Shown: positions 1 through 5,348 of the stretch, piece after piece
How the letters are laid out: every line of letters begins with the position of its first letter
Numbering within the stretch: the stretch's first letter is position 1
Assembly (NCBI GenBank): GCA_045594645.1
Contig: JAZNYY010000001.1
Span: forward strand, 1-8,610
Length of the DNA: 8,610 bases
DNA from: Fimenecus sp045594645
GTDB lineage: Bacteria > Bacillota > Clostridia > Oscillospirales > Acutalibacteraceae
Reading direction: 5' to 3'
The notes under the pieces: generated by a model
Databases searched by the model: none
Told to the model about the DNA's origin: nothing
What the model saw: the letters and a program-made list of their open reading frames with translations, nothing else
Translations under genes and position numbers: made by a program

Positions 1-593
1 TGACAGCTGCTGACACAATCATTTCAGCTGCTTCATGTACAACAAACTGCTTGGCTCCTATGGCTAAGGCTCTTAACGACTATGCAGCAATCCAGTCCGG
101 TATCATGTCAACAATTCATGCATACACAGGCGATCAGATGATCCTTGACGGTCCTCACAGAAAGGGCGACATGAGAAGAGCACGCGCAGGCGCTGCTAAC
201 ATCGTTCCCAACTCAACAGGTGCTGCTAAGGCTATCGGTCTTGTTATCCCCGAGCTCAACGGTAAGCTCATCGGTTCTGCACAGAGAGTTCCTGTTCCAA
301 CAGGTTCAACAACAATCCTTACAGCAGTTGTTAAGGGTGCTGATGTTACAAAAGACGGCATCAACGCTGCTATGAAGGCTGCTGCTTCTGAGTCATACGG
401 CTACAACGAAGACCCAATTGTTTCTTCAGATGTAATCGGTATGAAGTACGGTTCACTTTTCGATGCAACTCAGACAATGGTTGCTAAGATTGCTGACGAC
501 CTCTATGAAGTTCAGGTTGTTTCTTGGTATGACAACGAAAACAGCTACACATCACAGATGGTTAGAACAATCAAATACTTCGCAGAACTTTAA
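1..593 (+). CDS. gap: Glyceraldehyde-3-phosphate dehydrogenase (phosphorylating), C-terminal part, cut by window start
   Basis: This enzyme catalyses the NAD-dependent oxidation and phosphorylation of glyceraldehyde 3-phosphate to 1,3-bisphosphoglycerate in cytoplasmic glycolysis. The reading frame runs in from before the window; the first full codon is at position 3, and about 196 C-terminal residues are visible of the usual 335 or so. The active-site motif ASCTTNCLAP is at the very start, with the catalytic Cys codon at 36-38. The catalytic His lies in STIHAYTGDQ, codon 117-119. The phosphate-binding and S-loop stretches DGPHRKGDMRRARAGA and NIVPNSTGAAKA follow, then the family C-terminus VSWYDNENSY. 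The TTG at 51 is an internal Leu codon and not a start. Codon use is strongly biased (GTT, ACA, AAG, GGT), as expected of a highly expressed gene. The promoter and NAD-binding half are outside the window. The family assignment is secure; which paralogue it is cannot be told. Confidence 0.97.
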   Translation, partial: TAADTIISAASCTTNCLAPMAKALNDYAAIQSGIMSTIHAYTGDQMILDGPHRKGDMRRARAGAANIVPNSTGAAKAIGLVIPELNGKLIGSAQRVPVPTGSTTILTAVVKGADVTKDGINAAMKAAASESYGYNEDPIVSSDVIGMKYGSLFDATQTMVAKIADDLYEVQVVSWYDNENSYTSQMVRTIKYFAEL

Positions 594-612
594 TTCTTAA
601 AAGTATAAAAAC

Positions 613-643
613 GAGAGCAGACACTTCGGTGCCTGCTCTTTTT
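613..643 (+). terminator. Rho-independent terminator of gap
   Basis: GAGCAGACAC and GTGCCTGCTC pair around a TTCG tetraloop (625-628) closed by C-G, with a single A-C mismatch (621/632), followed directly by TTTTT at 639-643. It sits 20 bases after the gap stop codon. The minus-strand reading also ends in a T-rich run, so it could work both ways, but no minus-strand gene approaches from the right. Confidence 0.9.
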
Positions 644-673
644 GTTTATTTGTAATAATAGAAAAAAGAGACT

Positions 674-754
674 TTGTAGGGTCGATTCACGAATCGACCG
701 TTTGCAGTTTGATATTCTGCTTTTTCGGGCAGGCACGGAGACCTGCCCCTACAA
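674..754. repeat. Paired-hairpin intergenic repeat, copy A
   Basis: The unit is bounded by short inverted ends, TTGTAGGG (674-681) and CCCCTACAA (746-754). Inside are two hairpins. The first, 680-699, pairs GGTCGATTC with GAATCGACC around AC. The second, 727-748, pairs GGGCAGG with CCTGCCC. A 27-base spacer ending in TTTTTC separates them. Copy B (5235-5310) has the same order: TGTAGGG head, hairpin, 26-base spacer ending in TTTC, hairpin, C-rich tail. I read this as a dispersed non-coding repeat resembling a MITE or REP unit. No transposase or target duplication is visible. Confidence 0.75.
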
Positions 755-774
755 GATAATCATTTTGAAAGAAT

Positions 775-807
775 AATTCCGCATTTCTAATTACGAATTC
801 CGCATTT
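775..807. repeat. Short direct repeat AATTCCGCATTT
   Basis: The 12-mer AATTCCGCATTT occurs at 775-786 and again, exactly, at 796-807. The intervening bases include the palindrome-like AATTACGAATT. It lies between repeat copy A and the symporter promoter. It may be a remnant of another dispersed repeat; no function is evident. Confidence 0.5.
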
Positions 808-817
808 TTATTTCCTA

Positions 818-846
818 TTGTATTTTTCTGGAATAAGTGGTATTAT
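818..846 (+). promoter_or_regulatory. Extended -10 promoter for the GPH symporter
   Basis: A -35-like TTGTAT (818-823) is followed after exactly 17 bases by TATTAT (841-846), 5 of 6 matches to TATAAT. The -10 is preceded by TGG (838-840), giving the extended -10 motif TGnTATTAT. The predicted start point is near A853, about 27 bases before the favoured ATG at 880. Confidence 0.7.
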
Positions 847-863
847 TATTCTATGAATTTGAA

Positions 864-870
864 AGGGAGG
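864..870 (+). promoter_or_regulatory. Ribosome binding site that decides the symporter start
   Basis: AGGGAGG lies 9 bases before the ATG at 880. It is downstream of the in-frame ATG at 853, which has no comparable site, so 880 is preferred as the start. Confidence 0.8.
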
Positions 871-879
871 TTAATCTCT

Positions 880-2418
880 ATGGCAAAAGAAAAGAAACCA
901 AGAGAGGTCAACAATCATCCTAACCGAATAGGCTTTAAGGATATTGCCGGCTACACCATAGCCGAAGCGGGTAATATGTTCAACCTTACATATATCACAA
1001 GCTATCTCAAAGTCTTTATGACTGATGTTTTAAAAATCGCGCCTAAGCTTGTTGGCTATATGTTTATTATCACTCGTCTTTGGGATGTAATCAACGACCC
1101 GCTCTGGGGTGCTGTTGTTTCTAAAAGAAAAGCGGGTAAAGACGGTAAATACCGTCAGTATTTAAGACTCGTTGCAGTGCCTCTTGGAATTTCAACAGTT
1201 ATTTGCTTTATTCCCTTTGGTGACCCCAACTCAATTTTCTATAATCAGACATTAGCAAGCAACCCGACGCTTCTTTTTGTTCTTGCCATTGTGTTATATC
1301 TGATTTATTGCACAATGTACACCGCTATGAACATTCCGTTCGGCTCATTGGCATCAGTTATTACCGATGACCCTAAGGGCAGAACACTTCTTTCTACTGC
1401 TCGTTCAGTTGGTAGTGGTATTGGTGGCGCAGTTGTTCTTCTTATAGCACCAATGGTTATCTATGTCGGCACTGGTGTTTTCGATGAGCAAACAGGTAAA
1501 GAAATCGAAGTTGCTGACGGTAGCAGAATGTTCATATATGCACTTTTGATGGGCATTTTTTCAATAGTTACCTACCTTATCGGTCACAGAATGGTAAAAG
1601 AGCGTGTGCCTGCCGTTGATGATGAAAATGTTGATTTGAAGGGTGTATACAAAGGACTTTTCAAGTCAAGACCATTTGTAATGCTTACTTTGTCAGGTGT
1701 TCTTATCAGCGGTCAGTTGCAGTTTGGTTCATTCAACGCTTATCTCTATAAGAACTACTTTACAAATACAGGACTTAGTATTATAGGTACAATTTGCACC
1801 TATCTTCCAATGGTAGTGTTGATTTTGTTCACACCAAAGCTTTCTGCAAAATACGGTAAGAAAGAGCTTTGCGGAAGAATGTCAATTATCTCTGCAATTA
1901 CATCTGTTTTCCTTTTTGTAACTGCGAACAACCAAGACTTCATTATGTGGATAAACCCAACACAGGGCATTTACCCCGCTTGGCTTTATATGACCTGCCT
2001 TCTTCTTATCGGTTTCGGTTACACATTCGTAAGCCTTACTTGTTGGGCAGTTGTTATGGATGTTATCGACTATCAGGAATATAAAACAGGCATCCGTAAC
2101 GAAAGTGCAGTTTATTCGGCATACACATTCGGCCGTCAGTTCGGTCAGGCAGTTGCTGACGCGGGCGGACTCTTCCTTCTTCAATGGGCAAAATATGACA
2201 GCCTTACTGCAGGTAACGGCTTTATTGCAGAGAACGATACAAGTAAAAAGATTATGTTTATTTGTACAGTAATTCCTGCAATTGTTTATACAAGCGTGTG
2301 GCTTATTTTCAGATTTGGTTATCCGCTTACAAAAGAAAAGATGGAGCCTATCTATGCAGCTCTCCGCGAAAAGCACGAGGCAGAAGCACAAGAATCAGAA
2401 CAGCAAAAAGCAGAATAA
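880..2418 (+). CDS. GPH-family (MelB-like) cation:sugar symporter
   Basis: This is a 512-residue membrane permease of the glycoside-pentoside-hexuronide:cation symporter family in the major facilitator superfamily. Members import glycosides, pentoses or hexuronides with Na+ or H+. The protein is strongly hydrophobic with about twelve predicted membrane segments. RLWDVINDPLWG (residues 67-77) matches the MelB motif holding the two cation-site aspartates; here these would be D69 and D73. NIPFGSLASVITDDPKGRT (151-169) and MDVIDYQEYKTGIRNES (393-409) are further family signatures. The charged C-terminal tail (about 485-512) is short, so there is no LacS-type IIA regulatory domain. The start at 880 is chosen over 853 for its ribosome binding site. 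It appears monocistronic, with its own promoter and a hairpin just after its stop. The substrate cannot be read from the sequence; a galactoside is possible given the GH35 gene nearby. Confidence 0.93.
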   Translation: MAKEKKPREVNNHPNRIGFKDIAGYTIAEAGNMFNLTYITSYLKVFMTDVLKIAPKLVGYMFIITRLWDVINDPLWGAVVSKRKAGKDGKYRQYLRLVAVPLGISTVICFIPFGDPNSIFYNQTLASNPTLLFVLAIVLYLIYCTMYTAMNIPFGSLASVITDDPKGRTLLSTARSVGSGIGGAVVLLIAPMVIYVGTGVFDEQTGKEIEVADGSRMFIYALLMGIFSIVTYLIGHRMVKERVPAVDDENVDLKGVYKGLFKSRPFVMLTLSGVLISGQLQFGSFNAYLYKNYFTNTGLSIIGTICTYLPMVVLILFTPKLSAKYGKKELCGRMSIISAITSVFLFVTANNQDFIMWINPTQGIYPAWLYMTCLLLIGFGYTFVSLTCWAVVMDVIDYQEYKTGIRNESAVYSAYTFGRQFGQAVADAGGLFLLQWAKYDSLTAGNGFIAENDTSKKIMFICTVIPAIVYTSVWLIFRFGYPLTKEKMEPIYAALREKHEAEAQESEQQKAE

Positions 2419-2421
2419 GAT

Positions 2422-2458
2422 AAAAATTGAGTCCCCAACCATACTTGGTCGGGGACTT
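2422..2458 (-). terminator. Terminator of the minus-strand tRNA, probably shared with the symporter
   Basis: GTCCCCAACCA (2431-2441) pairs with TGGTCGGGGAC (2446-2456), extended by flanking A-T and G-T pairs. The one imperfect pair is A-C in the plus-strand RNA but a U-G wobble in the minus-strand RNA. On the minus strand the stem is followed by CAATTTTTA. Both facts favour termination of tRNA transcription. On the plus strand a looser T-rich run, TTGTTACTTTTT, follows, so it may also end the symporter transcript 12 bases after its stop. Confidence 0.75.
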
Positions 2459-2467
2459 GTTACTTTT

Positions 2468-2543
2468 TGGAGCTGGAAACGTGACTCGAACACGCGACCT
2501 GCTCATTACGAATGAGCTGCTCTACCAACTGAGCTATTCCAGC
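2468..2543 (-). tRNA. tRNA-Thr (anticodon CGT), CCA encoded
   Basis: The minus strand folds into a complete cloverleaf of 76 bases. The acceptor GCTGGAA pairs with TTCCAGC. The D stem is GCTC/GAGC with an AGTTGGTA loop. The anticodon stem GCTCA/TGAGC carries the loop TTCGTAA, so the anticodon is CGT and reads ACG (Thr). The T arm has the loop TTCGAGT. The discriminator base is T and CCA is encoded at 2470-2468. There is no intron. It is transcribed towards the symporter. Confidence 0.96.
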
Positions 2544-2563
2544 ATATTTGATTTGCAAAAAAT

Positions 2564-2592
2564 ATTATATGCCAATCCTCAAACTTTTTCAA
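2564..2592 (-). promoter_or_regulatory. Promoter of tRNA-Thr
   Basis: On the minus strand, TTGAAA (2592-2587) and a perfect TATAAT (2569-2564) are spaced by exactly 17 bases. The predicted start is near 2557, about 14 bases upstream of the mature tRNA 5' end, as is usual for a stable-RNA gene. Confidence 0.85.
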
Positions 2593-2621
2593 GAGTTTTT
2601 AGTGCAATTTGAATTAATATA

Positions 2622-2630
2622 TGATAAAAT
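2622..2630 (+). promoter_or_regulatory. Possible extended -10 element facing the SDR gene
   Basis: TGATAAAAT gives TG at 2622-2623 and a TAAAAT hexamer at 2625-2630, inside an AT-rich stretch. No convincing -35 is present at 16-18 bases. If used, it would produce a leader of about 135 bases before the SDR start, containing the inverted repeat at 2641-2721. It would be divergent from the tRNA promoter. Confidence 0.4.
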
Positions 2631-2640
2631 AGTTGAGTAA

Positions 2641-2721
2641 AATTGCCCACAGCACCATTTCTTGTTCGGCGCGGTACTTTTATACAGCACCGCTCACTGC
2701 AAAATGGCACTGTGAACAATT
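2641..2721 (-). repeat. Long imperfect inverted repeat with inner hairpin
   Basis: Arms 2641-2660 and 2702-2721 pair at 16 of 20 positions. An inner stem pairs GCGGTACT (2671-2678) with AGCACCGC (2686-2693). Four arm mismatches and one inner mismatch are A-C in plus-strand RNA and become G-U wobbles in minus-strand RNA, so the minus-strand molecule would be almost fully paired. The minus orientation is chosen for that reason. It fills most of the gap between the tRNA and the SDR gene. It may be a short mobile-element remnant, a structured leader or a small RNA. I do not recognise the family. Confidence 0.5.
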
Positions 2722-2772
2722 CTCTTTCAATTATTGTTTTGGAGTATGCTCTTTAAAAGAGAGGGATTATTT

Positions 2773-3492
2773 ATGAAAACTGCCATTGTTACGGGTGGCG
2801 CCAAGGGTATTGGTGCTGCTGTTGTAAAAAGACTTGTGAGCGACGGCTATAGGGTTGCGCTTTGCTATAATAATTCAGAAGAACGGGCAAATTTGCTTTG
2901 TGCTGAATTAGGGGAGAATTGTCGTGCATATAAATTGGACATAACTGACAGTTCAGCGGTAAACGAAGCTTTTGCCGATATTGAAAAGAATTTCGGCGAA
3001 ATTGAGGTGCTCGTCAATAACGCGGGCATTGCCGAGCAGGCACTTTTTACTGACATTACCGATGAAATGTGGCGCAGAATGATTGAAACAAATTTAAGCG
3101 GTGCGTTTTATTGCTCGCGTGCCGTGCTTAAATATATGATTAATCACAAGGCGGGAAAAATCATCAATATTTCTTCAATTTGGGGAGAAATCGGTGGCTC
3201 TTGCGAGGTTCATTATTCAGCGGCAAAGGCGGGGCTTATCGGTATGACAAAGGCACTGGCCAAGGAAGTAGGTCTTTCGGGAATTACAGTTAATTGCGTG
3301 TCACCGGGTGTAATTCTCACAGATATGACTTCTCACTTTGACGAGGAAACAATGACTGAACTTAAAAACGAAACTCCGCTTAACCGAATCGGCACGCCCG
3401 AGGATGTTGCAGGTGCGGTGGCGTTTTTAGCATCACACGATGCAGATTTTATTACGGGACAAGACATTGCCGTAAATGGCGGAATGAGTTGA
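2773..3492 (+). CDS. SDR-family oxidoreductase, FabG-like
   Basis: This 239-residue protein is a classical short-chain dehydrogenase/reductase, an NAD(P)-dependent alcohol/ketone oxidoreductase acting in the cytoplasm. The Rossmann motif TGGAKGIG is at residues 7-14 and NNAG at 82-85. The catalytic tetrad appears as N107, S135 (in NISS), Y148 and K152 (YSAAK). PGVILTDM (178-185) and the C-terminal TGQDIAVNGG are typical of FabG-type sequences. The length is normal for the family. The start at 2773 is chosen because GAGGGA (2761-2766) lies 6 bases upstream and the TGG motif then falls at the usual N-terminal distance; upstream in-frame ATGs lack such support. No fatty-acid synthesis genes surround it; its downstream neighbours are a HAD phosphatase and a sugar-phosphate isomerase, so a sugar or polyol substrate is as likely as 3-oxoacyl-ACP. 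The cofactor and substrate cannot be assigned. Confidence 0.93.
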   Translation: MKTAIVTGGAKGIGAAVVKRLVSDGYRVALCYNNSEERANLLCAELGENCRAYKLDITDSSAVNEAFADIEKNFGEIEVLVNNAGIAEQALFTDITDEMWRRMIETNLSGAFYCSRAVLKYMINHKAGKIINISSIWGEIGGSCEVHYSAAKAGLIGMTKALAKEVGLSGITVNCVSPGVILTDMTSHFDEETMTELKNETPLNRIGTPEDVAGAVAFLASHDADFITGQDIAVNGGMS

Positions 3493-3495
3493 TTG

Positions 3496-3622
3496 AGCTT
3501 CTCCTTGAGGAGAAGCTGTCGCGAAGCGACTGATGAGGTGTAGGATACGAAGTATCCGTTATAGAAAATCCACCTCATCCGTCTTTTACTACGCAAAATC
3601 CACCTTCCCCTCGAGGGGAAGG
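3496..3622. repeat. Four-hairpin intergenic repeat element
   Basis: Four hairpins follow in order. At 3496-3517, AGCTTCTCC pairs with GGAGAAGCT around TTGA. At 3518-3530, GTCGC pairs with GCGAC around GAA, containing GCGAAGC. At 3532-3579, GATGAGGTG pairs with CACCTCATC and encloses a smaller hairpin GGATAC-GAA-GTATCC (3543-3557). At 3603-3622 is the perfect palindrome CCTTCCCCTCGAGGGGAAGG. The 11-mer AAAATCCACCT appears twice (3565-3575, 3595-3605), suggesting modular assembly. It fills the gap between the SDR stop and the HAD ribosome binding site. It has no coding potential that I would support. It resembles dispersed hairpin repeats of clostridial genomes (recollection, not tested). Confidence 0.75.
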
Positions 3623-3638
3623 CAAGGCGGTGTGGTGT

Positions 3639-4565
3639 ATGTTAAAAATTAATAAAAATCATAAAATTGAATATGCTTTTCACGATATCGACGGCACACA
3701 TTCGCTCATTCGTGATTGGCCTCCCGTAATGAGTATTTGCCTTTATGATGTAATTCAAAACGGATTACCCGAGGGCTTTGACAGTAGTGAAAACGCGAAA
3801 AGACTTATTTCGCTTGCGGGCACAAGAGAATTACCCGAAACTGATAGGTTTTGTATTGAGTCGGCGGGGCTTTCTGCACTTACTCAAATGGAGTGGGCAA
3901 TCCGCCGTGCTGTGCAAGAGAGTAGTATTATCGTAGAGTGCGATTTACAGACAAACTCTCAAATTATTGACCGTATAAACAACGGCATTGAAGATTATGA
4001 TGATTTGCCCGAAACTGACGAGATGAGCGAAATGTTGAAGGCTCAAACTCCGCGACTTTTCAGGCTTTATGAAGCGGTACTTAATGGTTATTGCCGTGAC
4101 AAAAATCTTATAAAGGCAAAGGTAAATCCCGAAGAATTCAGAATTGCAGGCTCAATGGAGTTTTTGCAGATACTCAAGGACAACGGTGTTAAGAATTATT
4201 TTGTGACGGGTGCGGTTGTCGAAAAGGGTATGGGTATGTATGAAGAGGTTGAGGCTCTCGGCTATGAAATCGGCGAGGAAAAGCTTGTTGAAGACATAAT
4301 CGGCTCGACTTGGAATGAAAAAATGCCCAAGAATATGGTAATGCAAAAGCTACTCAAAGACCTTAATGTTAAGGGCGAAAATGTGCTTGTTGTGGGTGAC
4401 GGCAGGGCTGAAATTCAAGCGGGCGTGCAAATGGGCGCGTTTGTGATAAGCAGACTGCCGAAAAATGCCGATTTTCAGCGTGAGTTACATAAAAAACTCG
4501 GCACAAATATGATTGTTGAAGACTTTATAAATCCCGAATTCAAAAAGATTTTCAGAGGTGAATAA
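3639..4565 (+). CDS. HAD-superfamily hydrolase (probable sugar-phosphate phosphatase)
   Basis: This 308-residue protein carries the haloacid dehalogenase motifs in order. Motif I is FHDIDGT, with nucleophile D16 and acid/base D18. Motif II is YFVTG with T190. A Lys around 228-231 (NEKMPK) would be motif III. Motif IV is VVGDGRAEIQAG, with D254 and E258. These predict a Mg-dependent cytoplasmic phosphatase with a Rossmannoid core. About 145 residues between motif I and residue 165 would form a large helical C1-type cap, bigger than in most phosphoglycolate phosphatase relatives. The start at 3639 is preferred to GTG at 3630 because AGGCGG (3625-3630) lies 8 bases before it. It ends one base before the GmhA-type isomerase gene, so the two products probably act on related sugar phosphates. 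It is not GmhB, which is shorter and lacks this cap. The substrate is unknown. Confidence 0.85.
   Translation: MLKINKNHKIEYAFHDIDGTHSLIRDWPPVMSICLYDVIQNGLPEGFDSSENAKRLISLAGTRELPETDRFCIESAGLSALTQMEWAIRRAVQESSIIVECDLQTNSQIIDRINNGIEDYDDLPETDEMSEMLKAQTPRLFRLYEAVLNGYCRDKNLIKAKVNPEEFRIAGSMEFLQILKDNGVKNYFVTGAVVEKGMGMYEEVEALGYEIGEEKLVEDIIGSTWNEKMPKNMVMQKLLKDLNVKGENVLVVGDGRAEIQAGVQMGAFVISRLPKNADFQRELHKKLGTNMIVEDFINPEFKKIFRGE
4554..4560 (+). promoter_or_regulatory. Ribosome binding site of the SIS gene inside the HAD 3' end
   Basis: AGAGGTG lies within the last codons of the HAD gene, 6 bases before the ATG at 4567. This fixes the start at 4567 and indicates translational coupling. Confidence 0.75.
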
Positions 4566-4566
4566 A

Positions 4567-5157
4567 ATGAGCGATTTGTATGAACGCTACCCCGAATTAA
4601 AGGAATGTAAATGGGAAATAGGAAGTGCAATTGGTGCGTTGACAGCCACCTTTAAGGGCGGACACAAGGCTCTTGTGTTCGGTAACGGCGGTAGTGCTTG
4701 TGATGCTGAACATATCGTTGGCGAATTGATGAAAGGCTTTAAATTGCCTCGAAAGGTGACTGACGGGCGAATTTCACCCGATTTACGAGATAAATTGCAG
4801 GGTGCATTACCTATAGTTTCTTTAAACAGTCAGACGGGGCTTATGACCGCAATCGCAAACGATATTGATGCGGATATGATTTTTGCACAGCAGATTTACG
4901 GTTATGCAAAGGAATGCGATTTGGTTATCGGCATTTCAACCTCGGGCAATTCAAAAAATGTGGTTAATGCAATAAGGCTTGCAAATGATTTGGATTTGGT
5001 ATCAATTGTGTTAACGGGTAAATACGGCGGTAAACTTAAAGATTTGGGAACAATTTCAATTTGTGTACCCGCAACCGAAACCTATAAAATTCAGGAATAC
5101 CATATGGCAATATATCATTATATCTGTGCCGAGGTCGAAAAAGAAATATTTGGATAA
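4567..5157 (+). CDS. GmhA-type SIS-domain sugar-phosphate isomerase
   Basis: This 196-residue protein is a single-SIS-domain isomerase close in layout to GmhA (sedoheptulose 7-phosphate isomerase), which makes heptose 7-phosphate and works as a cytoplasmic tetramer. GNGGSACDAEH (residues 39-49) is the phosphate-binding loop, and ISTSGNSKNV (123-132) is the second SIS signature. By spacing against E. coli GmhA as I remember it (H61, E65, Q172, H180), the metal and catalytic positions are all kept as H49, E53, Q176 and H184. The length is normal. The start is one base after the HAD stop, with its own AGAGGTG, so the pair is an operon. No heptose kinase or nucleotidyltransferase gene is visible here, so a full nucleotide-heptose pathway cannot be claimed. 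The substrate could be a different ketose phosphate. Transcription probably ends at the hairpin at 5322-5346. Confidence 0.88.
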   Translation: MSDLYERYPELKECKWEIGSAIGALTATFKGGHKALVFGNGGSACDAEHIVGELMKGFKLPRKVTDGRISPDLRDKLQGALPIVSLNSQTGLMTAIANDIDADMIFAQQIYGYAKECDLVIGISTSGNSKNVVNAIRLANDLDLVSIVLTGKYGGKLKDLGTISICVPATETYKIQEYHMAIYHYICAEVEKEIFG

Positions 5158-5173
5158 TTTAATATTTGCAATA

Positions 5174-5194
5174 GGAGGGGTCTTGACCCCGCCG
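5174..5194. repeat. Fragment of the paired-hairpin repeat family
   Basis: GGAGGGGTCTTGACCCCGCC contains the exact palindrome GGGGTC-TT-GACCCC (5177-5190). The flanks resemble one hairpin of the paired-hairpin units, but the TGTAGGG head is altered and no partner hairpin follows at the usual distance. It lies 40 bases before copy B. Confidence 0.4.
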
Positions 5195-5234
5195 TTGTTG
5201 GTTAATATCTGTTTAATTGTAGAAGTAGCAACTG

Positions 5235-5310
5235 TGTAGGGGCAGTTCACGAACTGCCCGTCGAGGTTTGCTCTCATACTATTTCGGGCGATTCGTGAAT
5301 CGCCCCCATA
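5235..5310. repeat. Paired-hairpin intergenic repeat, copy B
   Basis: The head TGTAGGGG (5235-5242) leads into hairpin 1, GGGCAGTTC-AC-GAACTGCCC (5240-5259). A 26-base spacer follows, then hairpin 2, GGGCGATTC-GT-GAATCGCCC (5286-5305), and a decayed CCCATAA tail. Hairpin 2 contains the 14-mer CGATTCGTGAATCG, the exact reverse complement of the core of copy A's first hairpin. It lies in the gap between the convergent SIS and beta-galactosidase genes. Confidence 0.75.
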
Positions 5311-5321
5311 ATTTTGCATTA

Positions 5322-5346
5322 AAAAACGGAGCATTTGCTCCGTTTT
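5322..5346. terminator. Bidirectional terminator between convergent genes
   Basis: CGGAGC and GCTCCG pair around ATTT, extended on both sides by A5/T5, giving AAAAACGGAGC...GCTCCGTTTTT. The T run follows the stem on either strand. It lies 2 bases after the beta-galactosidase stop (minus) and about 165 bases after the SIS stop (plus), so it can serve both transcripts. Confidence 0.92.
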
Positions 5347-5348
5347 TC

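Noticed and set aside
680..699. The palindrome GGTCGATTCACGAATCGACC as an operator for the symporter
   Set aside because: The same type of palindrome occurs in copy B far from any promoter and always within the paired-hairpin unit, so a dispersed repeat explains it better. It is also about 120 bases upstream of the -35.
1882..2391. Open minus-strand frame of 169 codons inside the symporter gene
   Set aside because: It is Cys- and Asn-rich with no motif or ribosome binding site and lies wholly antisense to a clear GPH gene; a shadow frame.
2773..3492. Naming the SDR gene fabG
   Set aside because: The motifs fit FabG, but many sugar and polyol SDRs share them, and no fatty-acid synthesis gene is nearby.
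3333..3596. Minus-strand frame of 87 codons across the SDR 3' end and the hairpin element
   Set aside because: It reads through the repeat hairpins and the antisense of the SDR gene, with no start signal or recognisable protein.
3496..3622. CRISPR array or intrinsic terminator in the SDR-HAD gap
   Set aside because: The hairpins differ in sequence and spacing, with no regular repeat-spacer pattern, and none is followed by a clear T run on the plus strand.
3639..4565. HAD gene as GmhB (heptose bisphosphate phosphatase), completing a heptose pathway with GmhA
   Set aside because: GmhB is about 190 residues without this large cap; the present protein has over 300 residues and a different motif I context.
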